Shown here: positions 10,180-19,771 of the stretch, piece by piece
Layout: each line of letters begins with the position of its first letter
Position numbering within the stretch: position 1 is the stretch's first letter
Assembly: GCA_022340805.1 (NCBI GenBank)
Contig: JAJDNF010000056.1
Coordinates: forward strand, 18,778-82,777
Length of the DNA stretch: 64,000 nucleotides
Direction of reading: 5' to 3'
Origin: Chromatiaceae bacterium
GTDB lineage: Bacteria > Pseudomonadota > Gammaproteobacteria > Chromatiales > Chromatiaceae
Translations under genes and position numbers: made by a program
Notes under the pieces: generated by a model
What the model was told of the DNA's origin: nothing
Database searches by the model: none
The model's input: the letters and a program-made list of their open reading frames with translations, nothing else

Positions 10180-12567
10180 TCAGTCCTCGATTTCGATCAC
10201 CCGCTGCGCCTCCAGTGCCACCCGGTCGACAAGTACGCTGATGGTCGGTTCATCCTCCAGCGTGACTGCCGGCTGCAGGTCGCCGAGCGCGTGGTATAGC
10301 GCAGGCACGCCGCACACCGCGGCCGCGCCATGCAGGCGGTGTGATAGTTGCCACAGTTCGGACCAGTCTTTCGCGGCCAGGTGGCTGCGCAGGGCCGCCA
10401 CCGTTGTGGGCAGTTCACCGCGCAGCTCTTCGAACAGCTTGGTCGCGATCCTGCTTGAACCGCCGGCTATGCGCAGCGCCTGGGCCTGGTCGCGCACCGG
10501 CCAATCGCTTTGCGTTGCGGGGGCCGACCTGGCGTTGATGTACTGCGCATGGGTGACACCCTCCTGAAGCTCGCTGATCGCACCTCGCAGGTCGTCTTCA
10601 TTGACCGGCTTGATCAGGTATCGCTGGATGCCGGCACGCGCGATCTCACGCTGATTGCGCTCGGCCGCATCGGCGGTGAGCGCGATGATCGGTACCTGGC
10701 GGTTGGGATTTAGGGCATGGATTCGGCTGGCGGCCTCGAGCCCGCTCATGCGCGGCATGTGTACGTCGAGGAACGCCATGTCGATTGGGTGCTCTCTGGC
10801 CAGCTCGACCGCCTCATCGCCGTCGGTCGCAGGCAAGACCTTGGCGCCCATATCGCTGAGTAGATGAATGATGAGCTGCAGGTTGATCGGATGGTCGTCC
10901 GCAGCGATGCACAGCTTGCCCTTGAGCAGCTGCGCATCGTCGACCTCTTGGCTTTCGGCTGGCATCACGGCAGCCTGCGAATCCGGCATACGGGCGACCT
11001 GTCCCGAACGCAGGCAGCCACGCAGACTCTCGCGCAGGTGACGGCGGTGTGGCGGTTTGCTCAGACAGTAGCTGGCGCCACTCTCCGCAAAGCGTGCCAG
11101 CAGTTCTTCGTCCGAACTGGATACCAGCGCGATCAATGGCACCTGATGCTCGGCAGTCAGTTGCCGGATCGTCACCAGGCACTGCTCGACGGCAACTTCA
11201 TCGTTGGGGCACCCGAGCGCAATCAATGCATAGCGTGATATATCGGCCTCACCAAGCTGGGAAAATCTGGCAAAGTCGTCGACCGCCAACCCCATATCGG
11301 TCAGCGCGTTGCGTAGCGAGATCCGCGACAGCTCGTGCGCGTCGATCAGCAGGCCGCGGCGATTGAGAGGTGGGCTATGGCGCACCGGCGGGGCGTCGGC
11401 ATCGAGGTCGAGTTTGAGCGTGACGCGGAACTCGGAGCCTTCGCCGGATCGGCTGGTCACGTTGATATTCCCGCCCATCGCCGCTGCCAGGGAGTGGCAG
11501 ATACTCAGGCCCAGGCCGGTTCCACCGAACAGCCGCTTGGTGGTCGCGCTGCCCTGGTCGAACGCCAGGAACAGCCGTTGTTGATCGCCAAGCGGGATGC
11601 CGATGCCGGTATCGCTGACCGCCAATGCGACAGTGACCTCGTGTTCACCCAGCTCTTCTAGCATCACGCGAACCACGATTTCGCCGCGTTCGGTGAATTT
11701 CACCGCATTGCCAATCAGATTGTTGAGAATCTGGATGATGCGTGTCTCGTCGCCGACAAGATGTTCCGGCACGTCGCTGTATACCATGGAGATCAGCTCC
11801 AGGTGTTTGGCATGCGACTGGGGCGCCCACAGTCCGATCGCACTCTCTACACATTCGCGCAGCCGGAACGGTTCATGCGTTAGGACCAGGCGGCCCGATT
11901 CCAGTTGGGAGAAATCCAGAATGTCATCGACGATGCGCAGCAAGGAATTGGCAGATTTCTGGATCGTGCTGAGGAAATCACGCTGCTTCTCGCTCAGCTC
12001 GGTATTTGCGAGCAGGCGGGTGAAGCCGATGACGCCATTCATCGGGGTACGGATCTCGTGGCTCATATTGGCGAGAAACTCGGATTTCGCGCGGCTCGCC
12101 TCGATAGCCCGGCGCCGCGCCATGTCCAGTTCCGCATTGCGGATCTCGATGACCTCCATGCTCTCCTGGACCTCGCGCGTCGCCTGGTCGATGCGCTCCT
12201 GGAGAAGCTCCTGCGAGGCCGACAGCTCGTGCGCCATGGCATTGAAGCCCGACTCGAGCTCACCCATCTCGCCCGGCGAGATGGTGGCAACCTGCACGTT
12301 CAACTCTCCGGTACGCACCCGGCGCATCGCGCGGTTGACGATCGTTATCGGGCGCAGCATGTGGCGCAGCCGGTCAGCGGCCACCACCAGGGTCAGGGCG
12401 AGCCCGACCAGCAGGACAGCGAGGCCGGCCGCTGCCAGCCCGGGTCGGCCGGCAACCAGCCACAGGTAGAGTCCGAATCCACCGAGTCCGAGCAGGGTCG
12501 GGGCGAGGGTGATGAAATAGGTCCGGTAGTAGGTGATGTCGGAGCGGTAGAATTTCGGCAACTTCAC
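10180..12567 (-). CDS. GacS/BarA-like tripartite hybrid sensor kinase without a sizeable periplasmic domain
   Basis: About 795 residues. Two membrane helices joined by a very short loop ([19 protein letters not shown]) are followed by HAMP, HisKA ([15 protein letters not shown]), HATPase ([22 protein letters not shown]), a degenerate receiver, an intact receiver ([11 protein letters not shown]) and a C-terminal HPt ([13 protein letters not shown]). This is the GacS/BarA architecture, which normally signals to GacA/UvrY and the Csr RNAs. The first receiver has lost its phospho-Asp (LGCPNDEV), as expected for the family. I place the start at GTG 12567 behind GAGG, because the ORF-track extension runs under cysM. 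Beside cysM and rlmD, as in Pseudomonas. Odd feature: almost no sensor loop. Confidence 0.85.
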   Translation of the reverse strand: MKLPKFYRSDITYYRTYFITLAPTLLGLGGFGLYLWLVAGRPGLAAAGLAVLLVGLALTLVVAADRLRHMLRPITIVNRAMRRVRTGELNVQVATISPGEMGELESGFNAMAHELSASQELLQERIDQATREVQESMEVIEIRNAELDMARRRAIEASRAKSEFLANMSHEIRTPMNGVIGFTRLLANTELSEKQRDFLSTIQKSANSLLRIVDDILDFSQLESGRLVLTHEPFRLRECVESAIGLWAPQSHAKHLELISMVYSDVPEHLVGDETRIIQILNNLIGNAVKFTERGEIVVRVMLEELGEHEVTVALAVSDTGIGIPLGDQQRLFLAFDQGSATTKRLFGGTGLGLSICHSLAAAMGGNINVTSRSGEGSEFRVTLKLDLDADAPPVRHSPPLNRRGLLIDAHELSRISLRNALTDMGLAVDDFARFSQLGEADISRYALIALGCPNDEVAVEQCLVTIRQLTAEHQVPLIALVSSSDEELLARFAESGASYCLSKPPHRRHLRESLRGCLRSGQVARMPDSQAAVMPAESQEVDDAQLLKGKLCIAADDHPINLQLIIHLLSDMGAKVLPATDGDEAVELAREHPIDMAFLDVHMPRMSGLEAASRIHALNPNRQVPIIALTADAAERNQREIARAGIQRYLIKPVNEDDLRGAISELQEGVTHAQYINARSAPATQSDWPVRDQAQALRIAGGSSRIATKLFEELRGELPTTVAALRSHLAAKDWSELWQLSHRLHGAAAVCGVPALYHALGDLQPAVTLEDEPTISVLVDRVALEAQRVIEIED

Positions 12568-12657
12568 CGGGTCATTCCTCGAATCCGGGCGCGAACGGCT
12601 CGACCAGCATGCAACCGATACTACCTCGTTTTGCCGGTGCGGTTTGAGTAAACTGGG

Positions 12658-13554
12658 ATGATGGAATACCCGACGATCGAATCCGCGATCGGCAATACGC
12701 CGCTGGTACGTCTGCAGCGCCTGCCCGGCGAGACGAGCAATACCCTGCTGGTCAAACTCGAGGGCAACAACCCGGCAGGATCGGTCAAGGACCGCCCGGC
12801 GCTGTCGATGATCCTGCGTGCCGAGCGGCGCGGCGACATCCGGCCGGGCGACACCCTGATTGAGGCGACCAGTGGCAACACCGGCATTGCCCTGGCAATG
12901 GCGGCGGCAATCCGTGGCTTCCGCATGGTGCTGGTCATGCCTGAGAACCTGAGTATCGAGCGGCGGGCCTCGATGCGCGCCTATGGTGCGGAGCTGATCC
13001 TGGTGACGCGCGAGCAGGGCATGGAGGGTGCGCGCGATCTGGCGCTGCAGATGCAGCGCGAGGGCAAAGGCAAGGTGCTGGATCAGTTCGCCAATCCGGA
13101 CAACCCGCGCGCCCACTACGAGACGACCGGCCCGGAGATCTGGCGCGACACGGCTGGCCAAATAACCCACTTCATCAGCGCGATGGGCACTACCGGCACG
13201 ATCATGGGTACCGGGCGCTACCTGCGCGAACAGCAGCCGCGTCCGCAGATCATTGGTGTCCAGCCCGCCGAGGGCGCCTCGATCCCGGGGATCCGCCGTT
13301 GGCCGCTCGAGTACATTCCGGACATCTTCGACGCGACCGTGGTTGACCGCGAGATGGATGTCACCCAGCACGAGGCCGAGGACATGACCCGTCGCCTGGC
13401 TGCCGAGGAGGGCATCTTCTGCGGTATCTCGTCGGGCGGAGCCGTAACGGCGGCACTGCGTCTGTCGCAGGAGGTCGCCAACGCGGTGATCGTCGCGATC
13501 ATCTGCGACCGTGGCGACCGCTATCTCTCCACTGGCGTCTTCCCGGACAAGTAG
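12658..13554 (+). CDS. cysM: Cysteine synthase B (CysM)
   Basis: PLP-dependent O-acetylserine sulfhydrylase that makes cysteine from sulfide or S-sulfocysteine from thiosulfate. The PLP lysine is Lys44 in [10 protein letters not shown]; the substrate loop TSGNTG and the PLP phosphate loop ([10 protein letters not shown]) are clear. The C-terminal GISSGGAV and the short 298-residue length favour CysM over CysK. It is divergent from the GacS-like kinase and leads the cysM-exonuclease-like-rlmD gene run. ATG 12658 and 12661 are both possible starts. Confidence 0.93.
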   Translation: MMEYPTIESAIGNTPLVRLQRLPGETSNTLLVKLEGNNPAGSVKDRPALSMILRAERRGDIRPGDTLIEATSGNTGIALAMAAAIRGFRMVLVMPENLSIERRASMRAYGAELILVTREQGMEGARDLALQMQREGKGKVLDQFANPDNPRAHYETTGPEIWRDTAGQITHFISAMGTTGTIMGTGRYLREQQPRPQIIGVQPAEGASIPGIRRWPLEYIPDIFDATVVDREMDVTQHEAEDMTRRLAAEEGIFCGISSGGAVTAALRLSQEVANAVIVAIICDRGDRYLSTGVFPDK

Positions 13555-13556
13555 TC

Positions 13557-14291
13557 ATGCGATTTACCGTCTTCGCCATCACCTCGGTCCCGGACACGGC
13601 CACCACCGGACGCGTATACGGGCTCGACGACCTGGATGACGAGGCGATCTGCAAGGTGCTGTTTCATCGGCGCAAGCAGCAGACCGGTTCGAGCGAGACG
13701 CTGCGCTGGGATCAGCGCGCGATTGCCGGAATCACGCTGATCCAGCACGCGCTCGACGATGTCCAGATGCAGACGCTGCATTTTGCCTCACACAGCGAAC
13801 AGGACATGTTGCAGGCCTACTACCGGGCCGTCATGCACAGCGGCTGCGCCGTGTCCTGGTGCAACGACCAAGGCACCTTGCCGCTGATCCGTTTCCGCGC
13901 CCTGATGCACGGCGTGAGCCACCCGGCCTACTGGCGGGCGCTGCAGGAGCGCGCGGACCTGCACCGCGATATCTGCGACTGGTTGTCGCCGGCGCCACAC
14001 GATCGCCCAGGCCTCGATGAGACCGCCCGCAAGCTCGGTTTCCCCGGGCTGCTGGGTCACAGTGAGGAGACCGCCCTGGACGACTGGCTGCAGGGACAGC
14101 ACGCCGGGGTGCAGGCCTTCGGCGAACTCTCCGCACTCAACGCCTATCTGCTGGCGCTGCGCGTGTTCGCGACGACCGGGGAGATGATCCGGCACGACAA
14201 TGCCCGCGTCATGGACCGGCTGCGCAGCATGCTGGACCAGCGCGACGGTATGCACCTGGCGGACTTCCTCGCTGCCTGGAGCGAGGCCTGA
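13557..14291 (+). CDS. PolB-type 3'-5' exonuclease-like protein with lost catalytic acids
   Basis: A 244-residue relative of the predicted PolB-like 3'-5' exonucleases (PF10108-type). The scaffold is recognisable: VPD...GRVYGLDDLDDEAICKVLFHRR near the start, RFRALMHGV in the middle and LNAYLLALR near the end. The catalytic positions differ. The family FDIETVPD is FAITSVPD here, the NGxGFDLP motif is CNDQGTLPL, and the YCETDVLNTY motif is FGELSALNAY. It therefore looks like an inactive or repurposed fold. It sits three bases after cysM and runs directly into rlmD. Motif comparison is from memory of the family. Confidence 0.75.
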   Translation: MRFTVFAITSVPDTATTGRVYGLDDLDDEAICKVLFHRRKQQTGSSETLRWDQRAIAGITLIQHALDDVQMQTLHFASHSEQDMLQAYYRAVMHSGCAVSWCNDQGTLPLIRFRALMHGVSHPAYWRALQERADLHRDICDWLSPAPHDRPGLDETARKLGFPGLLGHSEETALDDWLQGQHAGVQAFGELSALNAYLLALRVFATTGEMIRHDNARVMDRLRSMLDQRDGMHLADFLAAWSEA

Positions 14292-15623
14292 ATGGGCGGA
14301 CGACGCCGGCGCCAGCGCCCACCGGAGGGCGAGTTCCAGGCCGAGATCGGCGGCATGGCGCACGACGGTAGGGGTATCGCGCGGGTCGATGGCAAAGCGA
14401 CGTTCATCCACGGCGCACTGCCCGGCGAGACGGTCACCTTTCGCTACACGGAACGCCGCCGCAGTCACGACGTCGGCGAGACCGTGGCGGTGAACGGTGC
14501 CTCGCCGGATCGGGTGGAGCCGCGCTGTGCGCACTACGGTGTGTGCGGTGGCTGTGGCCTGCAGCACCTCGATCCAGTGGCCCAGATCCAGGCAAAGCAG
14601 GGCGTACTGATCGACAACTTCCGCCAGATCGGGCAGGTGCAGCCGGAGGCCATCCTGGCCCCGATCGTCAACGACGCACCCTGGGGCTACCGGCGCAAGG
14701 CCCGTCTCGGGGTCAAAGATGTGGCCCGCAAGGGCAAGGTGCTGGTCGGGTTTCGCGAGCGCGGCTCCGCCTTCGTCGCCGACGTCGAACGCTGCCACGT
14801 GCTGCATCCGCGGGTCGGTGAACTGTTGCCCGCGCTCAGCCGGCTGGTCGAGTCGTTGAGCATCAGCCGGCGCCTGCCGCAGATCGAGATGGCCATGGAC
14901 GACGAGCGCTGCGTGCTCATCCTGCGTGTTCTCGACCCGCTCAGCGCCGAGGACGAGCAGCGGCTGAATGCATTTCAGGCGGCCAACGATGTCGTGTTCT
15001 ACCTGCAGGCCGGTGGGCCCGAGACCGTGACCCCGCTGAGCATTGGTATCGACCTGCATTACCGATTGCCGGCCTATGACGTGACGCTGGGCTTTCTGCC
15101 CGGTGATTTCACTCAGGTCAATACCGACATCAACCGCAAGATGATCGACGGCGCGCTGCAGCTGCTCGATCTGCAGCCGGCCGACCGGGTGCTCGACCTG
15201 TTCTGCGGAATTGGCAATTTCACGCTGCCGATCGCGCGGCATGCCGCGCAGGTTGTTGGTGTGGAGGGCGATGCCGGGCTGGTCGCACGCGCCCGGGCCA
15301 ATGCAGGGCGCAACGCGATCGCCAACGCCGAGTTCTTCACCGCCGATCTGTACGCCGAACTGCAGGCGGAGCCCTGGACCAACCGCCGGTACGACAAGGC
15401 GCTTCTCGATCCGCCGCGCAGTGGCGCGCTACAGGTGCTGCCGCTGCTGGCGAAGCTGGGGGTCCGCAGGATCGTGTACGTGTCCTGTTATCCCGGCACC
15501 TTGGCACGCGACGCCGGCGAGCTGGTACACAGGTTCGGCTACCGACTGCGCAGCGCCGGGGTGATGGACATGTTTCCGCACACCTCGCACGTCGAATCCA
15601 TTGCGCTATTTGAACGGGACTGA
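14292..15623 (+). CDS. rlmD: 23S rRNA (uracil-1939-C5)-methyltransferase RlmD
   Basis: SAM-dependent RNA methyltransferase. An N-terminal TRAM domain (EIGGMAHDGRGIARVDG) precedes the iron-sulfur cysteines (CAHYGVCGGCGLQH, with a later Cys in ERCHVLHP). The C-terminal Rossmann domain has VLDLFCGIGNFTLP, the DPPRSG motif and the catalytic cysteine in VSCYPGTLARD. The 443-residue length is typical. It starts one base after the preceding stop. In E. coli and Pseudomonas it is followed by relA, which is absent here and replaced by a CYTH gene. Confidence 0.94.
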   Translation: MGGRRRRQRPPEGEFQAEIGGMAHDGRGIARVDGKATFIHGALPGETVTFRYTERRRSHDVGETVAVNGASPDRVEPRCAHYGVCGGCGLQHLDPVAQIQAKQGVLIDNFRQIGQVQPEAILAPIVNDAPWGYRRKARLGVKDVARKGKVLVGFRERGSAFVADVERCHVLHPRVGELLPALSRLVESLSISRRLPQIEMAMDDERCVLILRVLDPLSAEDEQRLNAFQAANDVVFYLQAGGPETVTPLSIGIDLHYRLPAYDVTLGFLPGDFTQVNTDINRKMIDGALQLLDLQPADRVLDLFCGIGNFTLPIARHAAQVVGVEGDAGLVARARANAGRNAIANAEFFTADLYAELQAEPWTNRRYDKALLDPPRSGALQVLPLLAKLGVRRIVYVSCYPGTLARDAGELVHRFGYRLRSAGVMDMFPHTSHVESIALFERD

Positions 15624-15625
15624 AC

Positions 15626-16093
15626 ATGGGTATAGAGATCGAGAGAAAGTTCCTGTTGCGTTCCGATGCCTGGCGCACGCAGGTCAGCTACAGCGTGCGC
15701 CTGGTGCAGGGATACCTCGCGCGCGGCGAGCACTCCGCGATCCGGGTGCGGATCAAGGGTGATGGCGCCGAGTTGAACATCAAGCACACCCTGGATGGCA
15801 TCAATCGGCTGGAATACGAATACCAGATACCGGTCAGCGATGCCCGCGAGATCCTCGATCGGGTCGCATTGCGGCCGCTGATCGAAAAGACGCGCCACCA
15901 CGTGGTGCGCGGCGACCACCTGTGGGAGATCGACGAGTTCTATGGTGAGAATGCCGGGCTGGTACTCGCGGAGATCGAACTCGGCGACCCCGACGAACCG
16001 TTCGACAGGCCGGAGTGGCTCGGTGAAGAGGTCTCGCTCGACCCGCGTTATTACAACAGCAACCTGAGCAGGCTCCCCTACAGCAAATGGTGA
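15626..16093 (+). CDS. CYTH-domain phosphohydrolase (inorganic triphosphatase-like)
   Basis: A 155-residue stand-alone CYTH protein. The signature ExExK motif is at the N-terminus (GIEIERKFL). Paired basic strands (IRVRIKGDGAELNIKHT) and acidic strands (EIDEFYGENAGLVLAEIEL) line the tunnel for triphosphate binding. Bacterial stand-alone relatives hydrolyse tripolyphosphate in a metal-dependent way; the natural substrate here is unknown. It starts three bases after rlmD and its stop overlaps the start of the peptide-binding protein. Confidence 0.85.
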   Translation: MGIEIERKFLLRSDAWRTQVSYSVRLVQGYLARGEHSAIRVRIKGDGAELNIKHTLDGINRLEYEYQIPVSDAREILDRVALRPLIEKTRHHVVRGDHLWEIDEFYGENAGLVLAEIELGDPDEPFDRPEWLGEEVSLDPRYYNSNLSRLPYSKW

Positions 16094-17565
16094 GGATGGC
16101 GGTCATCGGCCTGGGACTGCTGCTCACTGCCTGCGTCCCATCGCAGACTGACACCATCATCTTCGCGTTGGCCACCGCACCGGGTGTGCTGGATCCGCGC
16201 CTGGCCAGTGATGCCGCCTCCGAACGCGTCAATGCGCTGCTGTACGACCCGCTGGTAGTGCTTGACGAGCAAGGGATGCCGCGGCCGGGAATGGCCCGTT
16301 GGCAGCGCCTCGACGACCGCCATTATCGCGTAACGCTGTTGCCCGGGCGGGCGGCATTCTGGGACGGGCAGACGCCGGAGGCAGCCGATGTCGTTGCGAC
16401 CTACCGGACCTTGCTCGAGCCTGGCCTGGGCTCGCCGCATGCCAGTGCATTGGCGCACATCGAGCAGGTGCGTGAACTGGACACCACGCAGGTCGATTTT
16501 TTGCTGTCGCGCCCGGACCCTGAGTTCGCCAGCCGGCTCACCATCGGCATTGTGCCGGCGCACGCGCTGACAGATCGCAGGCTGGCGCGCGAGCCGCTCG
16601 GCAGCGGCCCGTTCGCGTTTGTGCGCTGGCGAGAGGATGGTGGGTTGCTGATGCGGCGGCGCGCCGACGGGCAGCAGGTCGCAATGGTCCCGGTCGCCGA
16701 CCCGACCATGCGCGCACTGAAGCTGCTGCGTGGCGAGGCACAGTTGCTGCAGAACGATCTGCCCAGCGAGCTGTATGGTTATCTCGCCAACCGACCGCAG
16801 CTGCAGCTGGCCGAACATGGCGGCACCACCTTTGCGTACATCGGCTTCAATATGCAGGACCCGGTGCTGGCCAGGTACGAGGTGCGTGCCGCGATTGCAC
16901 ATGCGATCGATCGCGAGTCGATCGTGCGCTACCTGTTCGGCGGTCGGGCAGAGCTTGCCGAATCGGTGCTGCGTCCACAGCACTGGGCGGGTGCCAGGGA
17001 CCTCGTGGCGTATGCCTACGACCCGGCGCGCGCGCGCGAGTACCTGCAGCGCGCCGGTTTCAGCGCAGAGCATCCGCTGGTGCTCAGCTTCAAAACCTCG
17101 ACCGATCCGTTCCGGCTGCGCATTGCGCACGTATTGCAGAGCCAGCTGGGCGAGGTCGGCATCCGGCTCAAGATCACCAGCTATGACTGGGGTACCTTCT
17201 TCGGCGACATCAAGGCCGGACGTTTCCAGATGTACAGCCTGGCTTGGGTCGGCGTGAACACCCCGGATATCCTGCGCTATGCCTTTCACAGCACATCGAC
17301 CCCGCCGGGCGGAGCCAATCGCGGTCGTTACCATTCGGCGTTGGTCGATGATCTGATAGAACGGGCCGAGACGGCCGACCCCAGGTCGGCGGCGGTGCTG
17401 TATGCGGCCGCGCAACGCCATCTGCACAGGGAACTGGTTTATGTGCCGCTGTGGTACGAGTCCAATGTCGTGGTCAGTCGCGGGCTGGATGGCTATGCCC
17501 CGGGTTTCGATGGAAACTATCTGGCGCTGAACCAGGTGAGGATGCGGCATGCAAGCCGACAGTGA
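16087..17565 (+). CDS. Peptide ABC transporter substrate-binding lipoprotein (OppA/DppA/MppA class)
   Basis: A 492-residue SBP_bac_5 protein. A short signal ends in a lipobox (GLLLTAC), so it is probably a lipoprotein. Family landmarks are ALLYDPLVVLDE near the start, the AIAHAIDRESIVRYLFGG helix and a late LVYVPLWY strand. It begins inside the CYTH stop; ATG 16087, GTG 16090 or ATG 16096 could each start it. An L,D-transpeptidase gene and two permease genes follow with overlaps. The ligand is likely a short peptide, and neighbouring nagZ and YkuD genes point to murein peptides (inference). Confidence 0.87.
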   Translation: MVRMAVIGLGLLLTACVPSQTDTIIFALATAPGVLDPRLASDAASERVNALLYDPLVVLDEQGMPRPGMARWQRLDDRHYRVTLLPGRAAFWDGQTPEAADVVATYRTLLEPGLGSPHASALAHIEQVRELDTTQVDFLLSRPDPEFASRLTIGIVPAHALTDRRLAREPLGSGPFAFVRWREDGGLLMRRRADGQQVAMVPVADPTMRALKLLRGEAQLLQNDLPSELYGYLANRPQLQLAEHGGTTFAYIGFNMQDPVLARYEVRAAIAHAIDRESIVRYLFGGRAELAESVLRPQHWAGARDLVAYAYDPARAREYLQRAGFSAEHPLVLSFKTSTDPFRLRIAHVLQSQLGEVGIRLKITSYDWGTFFGDIKAGRFQMYSLAWVGVNTPDILRYAFHSTSTPPGGANRGRYHSALVDDLIERAETADPRSAAVLYAAAQRHLHRELVYVPLWYESNVVVSRGLDGYAPGFDGNYLALNQVRMRHASRQ

Positions 17566-18064
17566 CCGCTGGCTATGGATAGAGATCGACCGGCAGCGCC
17601 TGTCGTTGCTCGACGGTCGGCAGTTACTCGCGCAGTGGCCGGTATCCACGGCCCTGAATGGTCCGGGCGAGCGCGTCGATTCCGGCTGCACGCCGCGCGG
17701 CGAACACCGCGTGCGCATCGGCATCGGTGACGGCAGTCCGCTGAACAGCGTCTTCGTCGGCCGCCGCGCGACCGGTGAGATCTACGACGAACAGCTGGCC
17801 GCGCGCCATCCGGGGCGCGACTGGATCCTGACCCGCATCATCTGGCTGACCGGCACGGAATCCGGCCGCAACCGCGGCGGGGACTGTGACACGCTGCGCC
17901 GTTACATCTACATTCACGGCTCCCCGGACGGCACGCCGATGGGGGTACCTGGCTCGCATGGCTGCATCCGCATGCGTAACGCCGATGTGGTCGAGCTGTT
18001 CGGGCAGATCAGCACGGGCATGCGGGTCCTGATCAGTGACGGTGGAACCCGGGCCGATGCGTAG
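17549..18064 (+). CDS. L,D-transpeptidase (YkuD domain) embedded in a peptide-transport operon
   Basis: A 171-residue protein made almost entirely of a YkuD domain. The catalytic motif is complete: the IHGSPDG histidine followed by SHGCIRM with the nucleophilic cysteine. Such enzymes make meso-Dap crosslinks, attach lipoproteins to murein or trim peptides. Unusually, no signal peptide or membrane segment is visible at the N-terminus (MQADSDRWLWIEID), so export is unclear. It overlaps the binding-protein gene upstream and the permease gene downstream, so it is expressed with the importer. Confidence 0.85.
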   Translation: MQADSDRWLWIEIDRQRLSLLDGRQLLAQWPVSTALNGPGERVDSGCTPRGEHRVRIGIGDGSPLNSVFVGRRATGEIYDEQLAARHPGRDWILTRIIWLTGTESGRNRGGDCDTLRRYIYIHGSPDGTPMGVPGSHGCIRMRNADVVELFGQISTGMRVLISDGGTRADA

Positions 18065-18977
18065 CCTGGCCGAACAGATGCTGGATACGCTGATCGTGCT
18101 GTTCGGGGTCAGCACCCTGGTGTTTCTGCTGCTGGTACTGATACCGGGCGACCCGGTCGACGTGGTGCTCGGCGAGTCCGCCCAGGCCGCCGATCGCGAG
18201 GCCATGCGCGCCGCGCTCGGCCTGGACCGCCCACTGTTGGAGCGCTGGGCGCTGTTCTACGCGGACCTGGTGCGCGGCGACCTCGGCGACTCGCTGGTGC
18301 GTCGTCAGCCGGTAGCCGGGCTGATCGCACAGCGCCTGCCGGCCACCCTGCAGCTGGCTGCTGCGGCCTTCGTGCTGGTACTCCTGACCGCGGTGCCATT
18401 GGGTGTGATCGCCGCCTGGCAGCGCGGCCGCTGGCCGGATCACCTGGCACAGACCTTCGCGCTGATCGGGGTGTCGATCCCTAATTTCTGGCTCGGCCCC
18501 TTGTTGGTGCTGCTGTTCTCGATCGCACTTGCCTGGACGCCGGTAAGCGGAAACCTCGAGCCCGGCAGCCTCGTTCTGCCCACCGTCACGCTGGGGCTGT
18601 CGATGGCCGCGATCACCACGCGCATGGTGCGCAGCAGCCTGCTCGAGATCGAGGCTCAGCCATTCCTGCGCACCGCGCGCTGCAAGGGCCTGAGCGAGGC
18701 CGCGGTGATGCTGCGCCACGCGCTGCCGAACGCGATGCTGCCGGTGATCACCGTTCTGGGCCTGCAGCTCGGCGGGCTGCTGGCCGGGGCGGTGATCACC
18801 GAGGTGGTGTTCGCCTGGCCGGGGATAGGTTCACTGCTGGTCGATGCGATAGCACAGCGCGACTACCCGGTGGTGCAGGGCGTTGTGCTGTTCATCGCCT
18901 TGAGCTATGTCCTGGCCAACCGCGCGGCGGATCTCCTGGCGGCGCGTTTCGATCCGCGCATCCGTGGTGACCGCTGA
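18057..18977 (+). CDS. Peptide ABC transporter permease, DppB/OppB type
   Basis: About 306 residues and six membrane helices. The N-terminus (TLIVLFGVSTLVFLLLVLIPGDP) and the cytoplasmic EAA loop region (ARCKGLSEAAVMLRHALPNAMLP) are typical of OppB/DppB. I use ATG 18057 rather than GTG 18036, which would deepen the overlap with the L,D-transpeptidase. Its stop overlaps the next permease start. No ATPase gene is present in the neighbourhood, so a shared ATPase encoded elsewhere must power it. Confidence 0.9.
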   Translation: MRSLAEQMLDTLIVLFGVSTLVFLLLVLIPGDPVDVVLGESAQAADREAMRAALGLDRPLLERWALFYADLVRGDLGDSLVRRQPVAGLIAQRLPATLQLAAAAFVLVLLTAVPLGVIAAWQRGRWPDHLAQTFALIGVSIPNFWLGPLLVLLFSIALAWTPVSGNLEPGSLVLPTVTLGLSMAAITTRMVRSSLLEIEAQPFLRTARCKGLSEAAVMLRHALPNAMLPVITVLGLQLGGLLAGAVITEVVFAWPGIGSLLVDAIAQRDYPVVQGVVLFIALSYVLANRAADLLAARFDPRIRGDR

Positions 18978-19771
18978 TGCGCATGTCCGTGTTGATCCTC
19001 GGCGCCTGGCTGCTGATGGCCCTGGCCGGCCAGTTGCCGTCACTCGATGCGTATCGGGTATCCATGCCGGAGATCTTCCTGGCGCCCTCGTGGACGCACT
19101 GGCTTGGCACCGACGAACTGGGCCGGCCGGTTCTCGACCGACTGCTTTCCGGTGCCAGCGTGTCGTTGCTGGTCGCGCTGACCACGGTGAGCCTGTCCGC
19201 TGTTGCAGGTATCGCGATCGGCCTGGTGGCGGGCTATTTCGGCGGCCTGACCGACCGGCTGATCAGTCGCGTGATCGAGGTGTTCCTGGCGTTTCCGGGC
19301 ATGCTGCTGGCGATCGCGATGGCGGCGATGATCGGGCCGGGCATCGACAACGTGATCATCGCGCTGGCCAGCATGGGGTGGGTCGGCTATGCGCGCCTGG
19401 TCAGGGTGCAGGTGCTGTCGCTGCGCCGGCGTGACCATGTGCTGGCCGCGCTGGCATTGGGCCGCAGCGACCTGGCGATCATGCGCCGGCATCTGCTGCC
19501 GCTGGTCATGGCCCCGGTATGGGTCGAGGCGAGCTTCGGGCTGGCCGCGGCGGTGGTGGCTGAGGCTGGCCTGTCATTTCTCGGCCTGGGGATCCAGCCA
19601 CCGGATGCCTCTTGGGGCGGTATGATTCGCGATGGGGTGCGCTATCTGCTGGTCGCGCCGCACCTGGTGCTGGCACCGGGGATCGTGTTGTGCATGGTGG
19701 TGCTGGCGGCCAACCGTTTCGGTGACGCGCTGCGCGACTGGTTCGATGTCACTTCACGTAGTACGCGGTGA
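18977..19771 (+). CDS. Peptide ABC transporter permease, DppC/OppC type
   Basis: A 264-residue inner-membrane permease with the OppC/DppC signature near the N-terminus (HWLGTDELGRPVLDRLLSGA) and an EAA-type loop (LALGRSDLAIMRRHLLPLV). The C-terminal segment LGIQPPDASWGGMIRDG is characteristic. It pairs with the DppB-type permease, whose stop overlaps its start. Its 3' end overlaps the convergent FliL-like gene by about 23 bases, so the operon ends here without ATP-binding subunits. Confidence 0.9.
   Translation: MRMSVLILGAWLLMALAGQLPSLDAYRVSMPEIFLAPSWTHWLGTDELGRPVLDRLLSGASVSLLVALTTVSLSAVAGIAIGLVAGYFGGLTDRLISRVIEVFLAFPGMLLAIAMAAMIGPGIDNVIIALASMGWVGYARLVRVQVLSLRRRDHVLAALALGRSDLAIMRRHLLPLVMAPVWVEASFGLAAAVVAEAGLSFLGLGIQPPDASWGGMIRDGVRYLLVAPHLVLAPGIVLCMVVLAANRFGDALRDWFDVTSRSTR

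Noticed and set aside
12568-13371. Upstream extension of the GacS-like kinase ORF under cysM
   Set aside because: The extension lacks domain character and overlaps the clear cysM gene; the first membrane helix starts just after GTG 12567.
13788-15242. A 484-codon minus ORF opposite the exonuclease-like gene and rlmD
   Set aside because: Shadow of rlmD, whose methyltransferase motifs are complete.
16078-17724. A 548-codon minus ORF opposite the peptide-binding protein
   Set aside because: Shadow of the real SBP gene, with low-complexity His/Arg/Gln composition.
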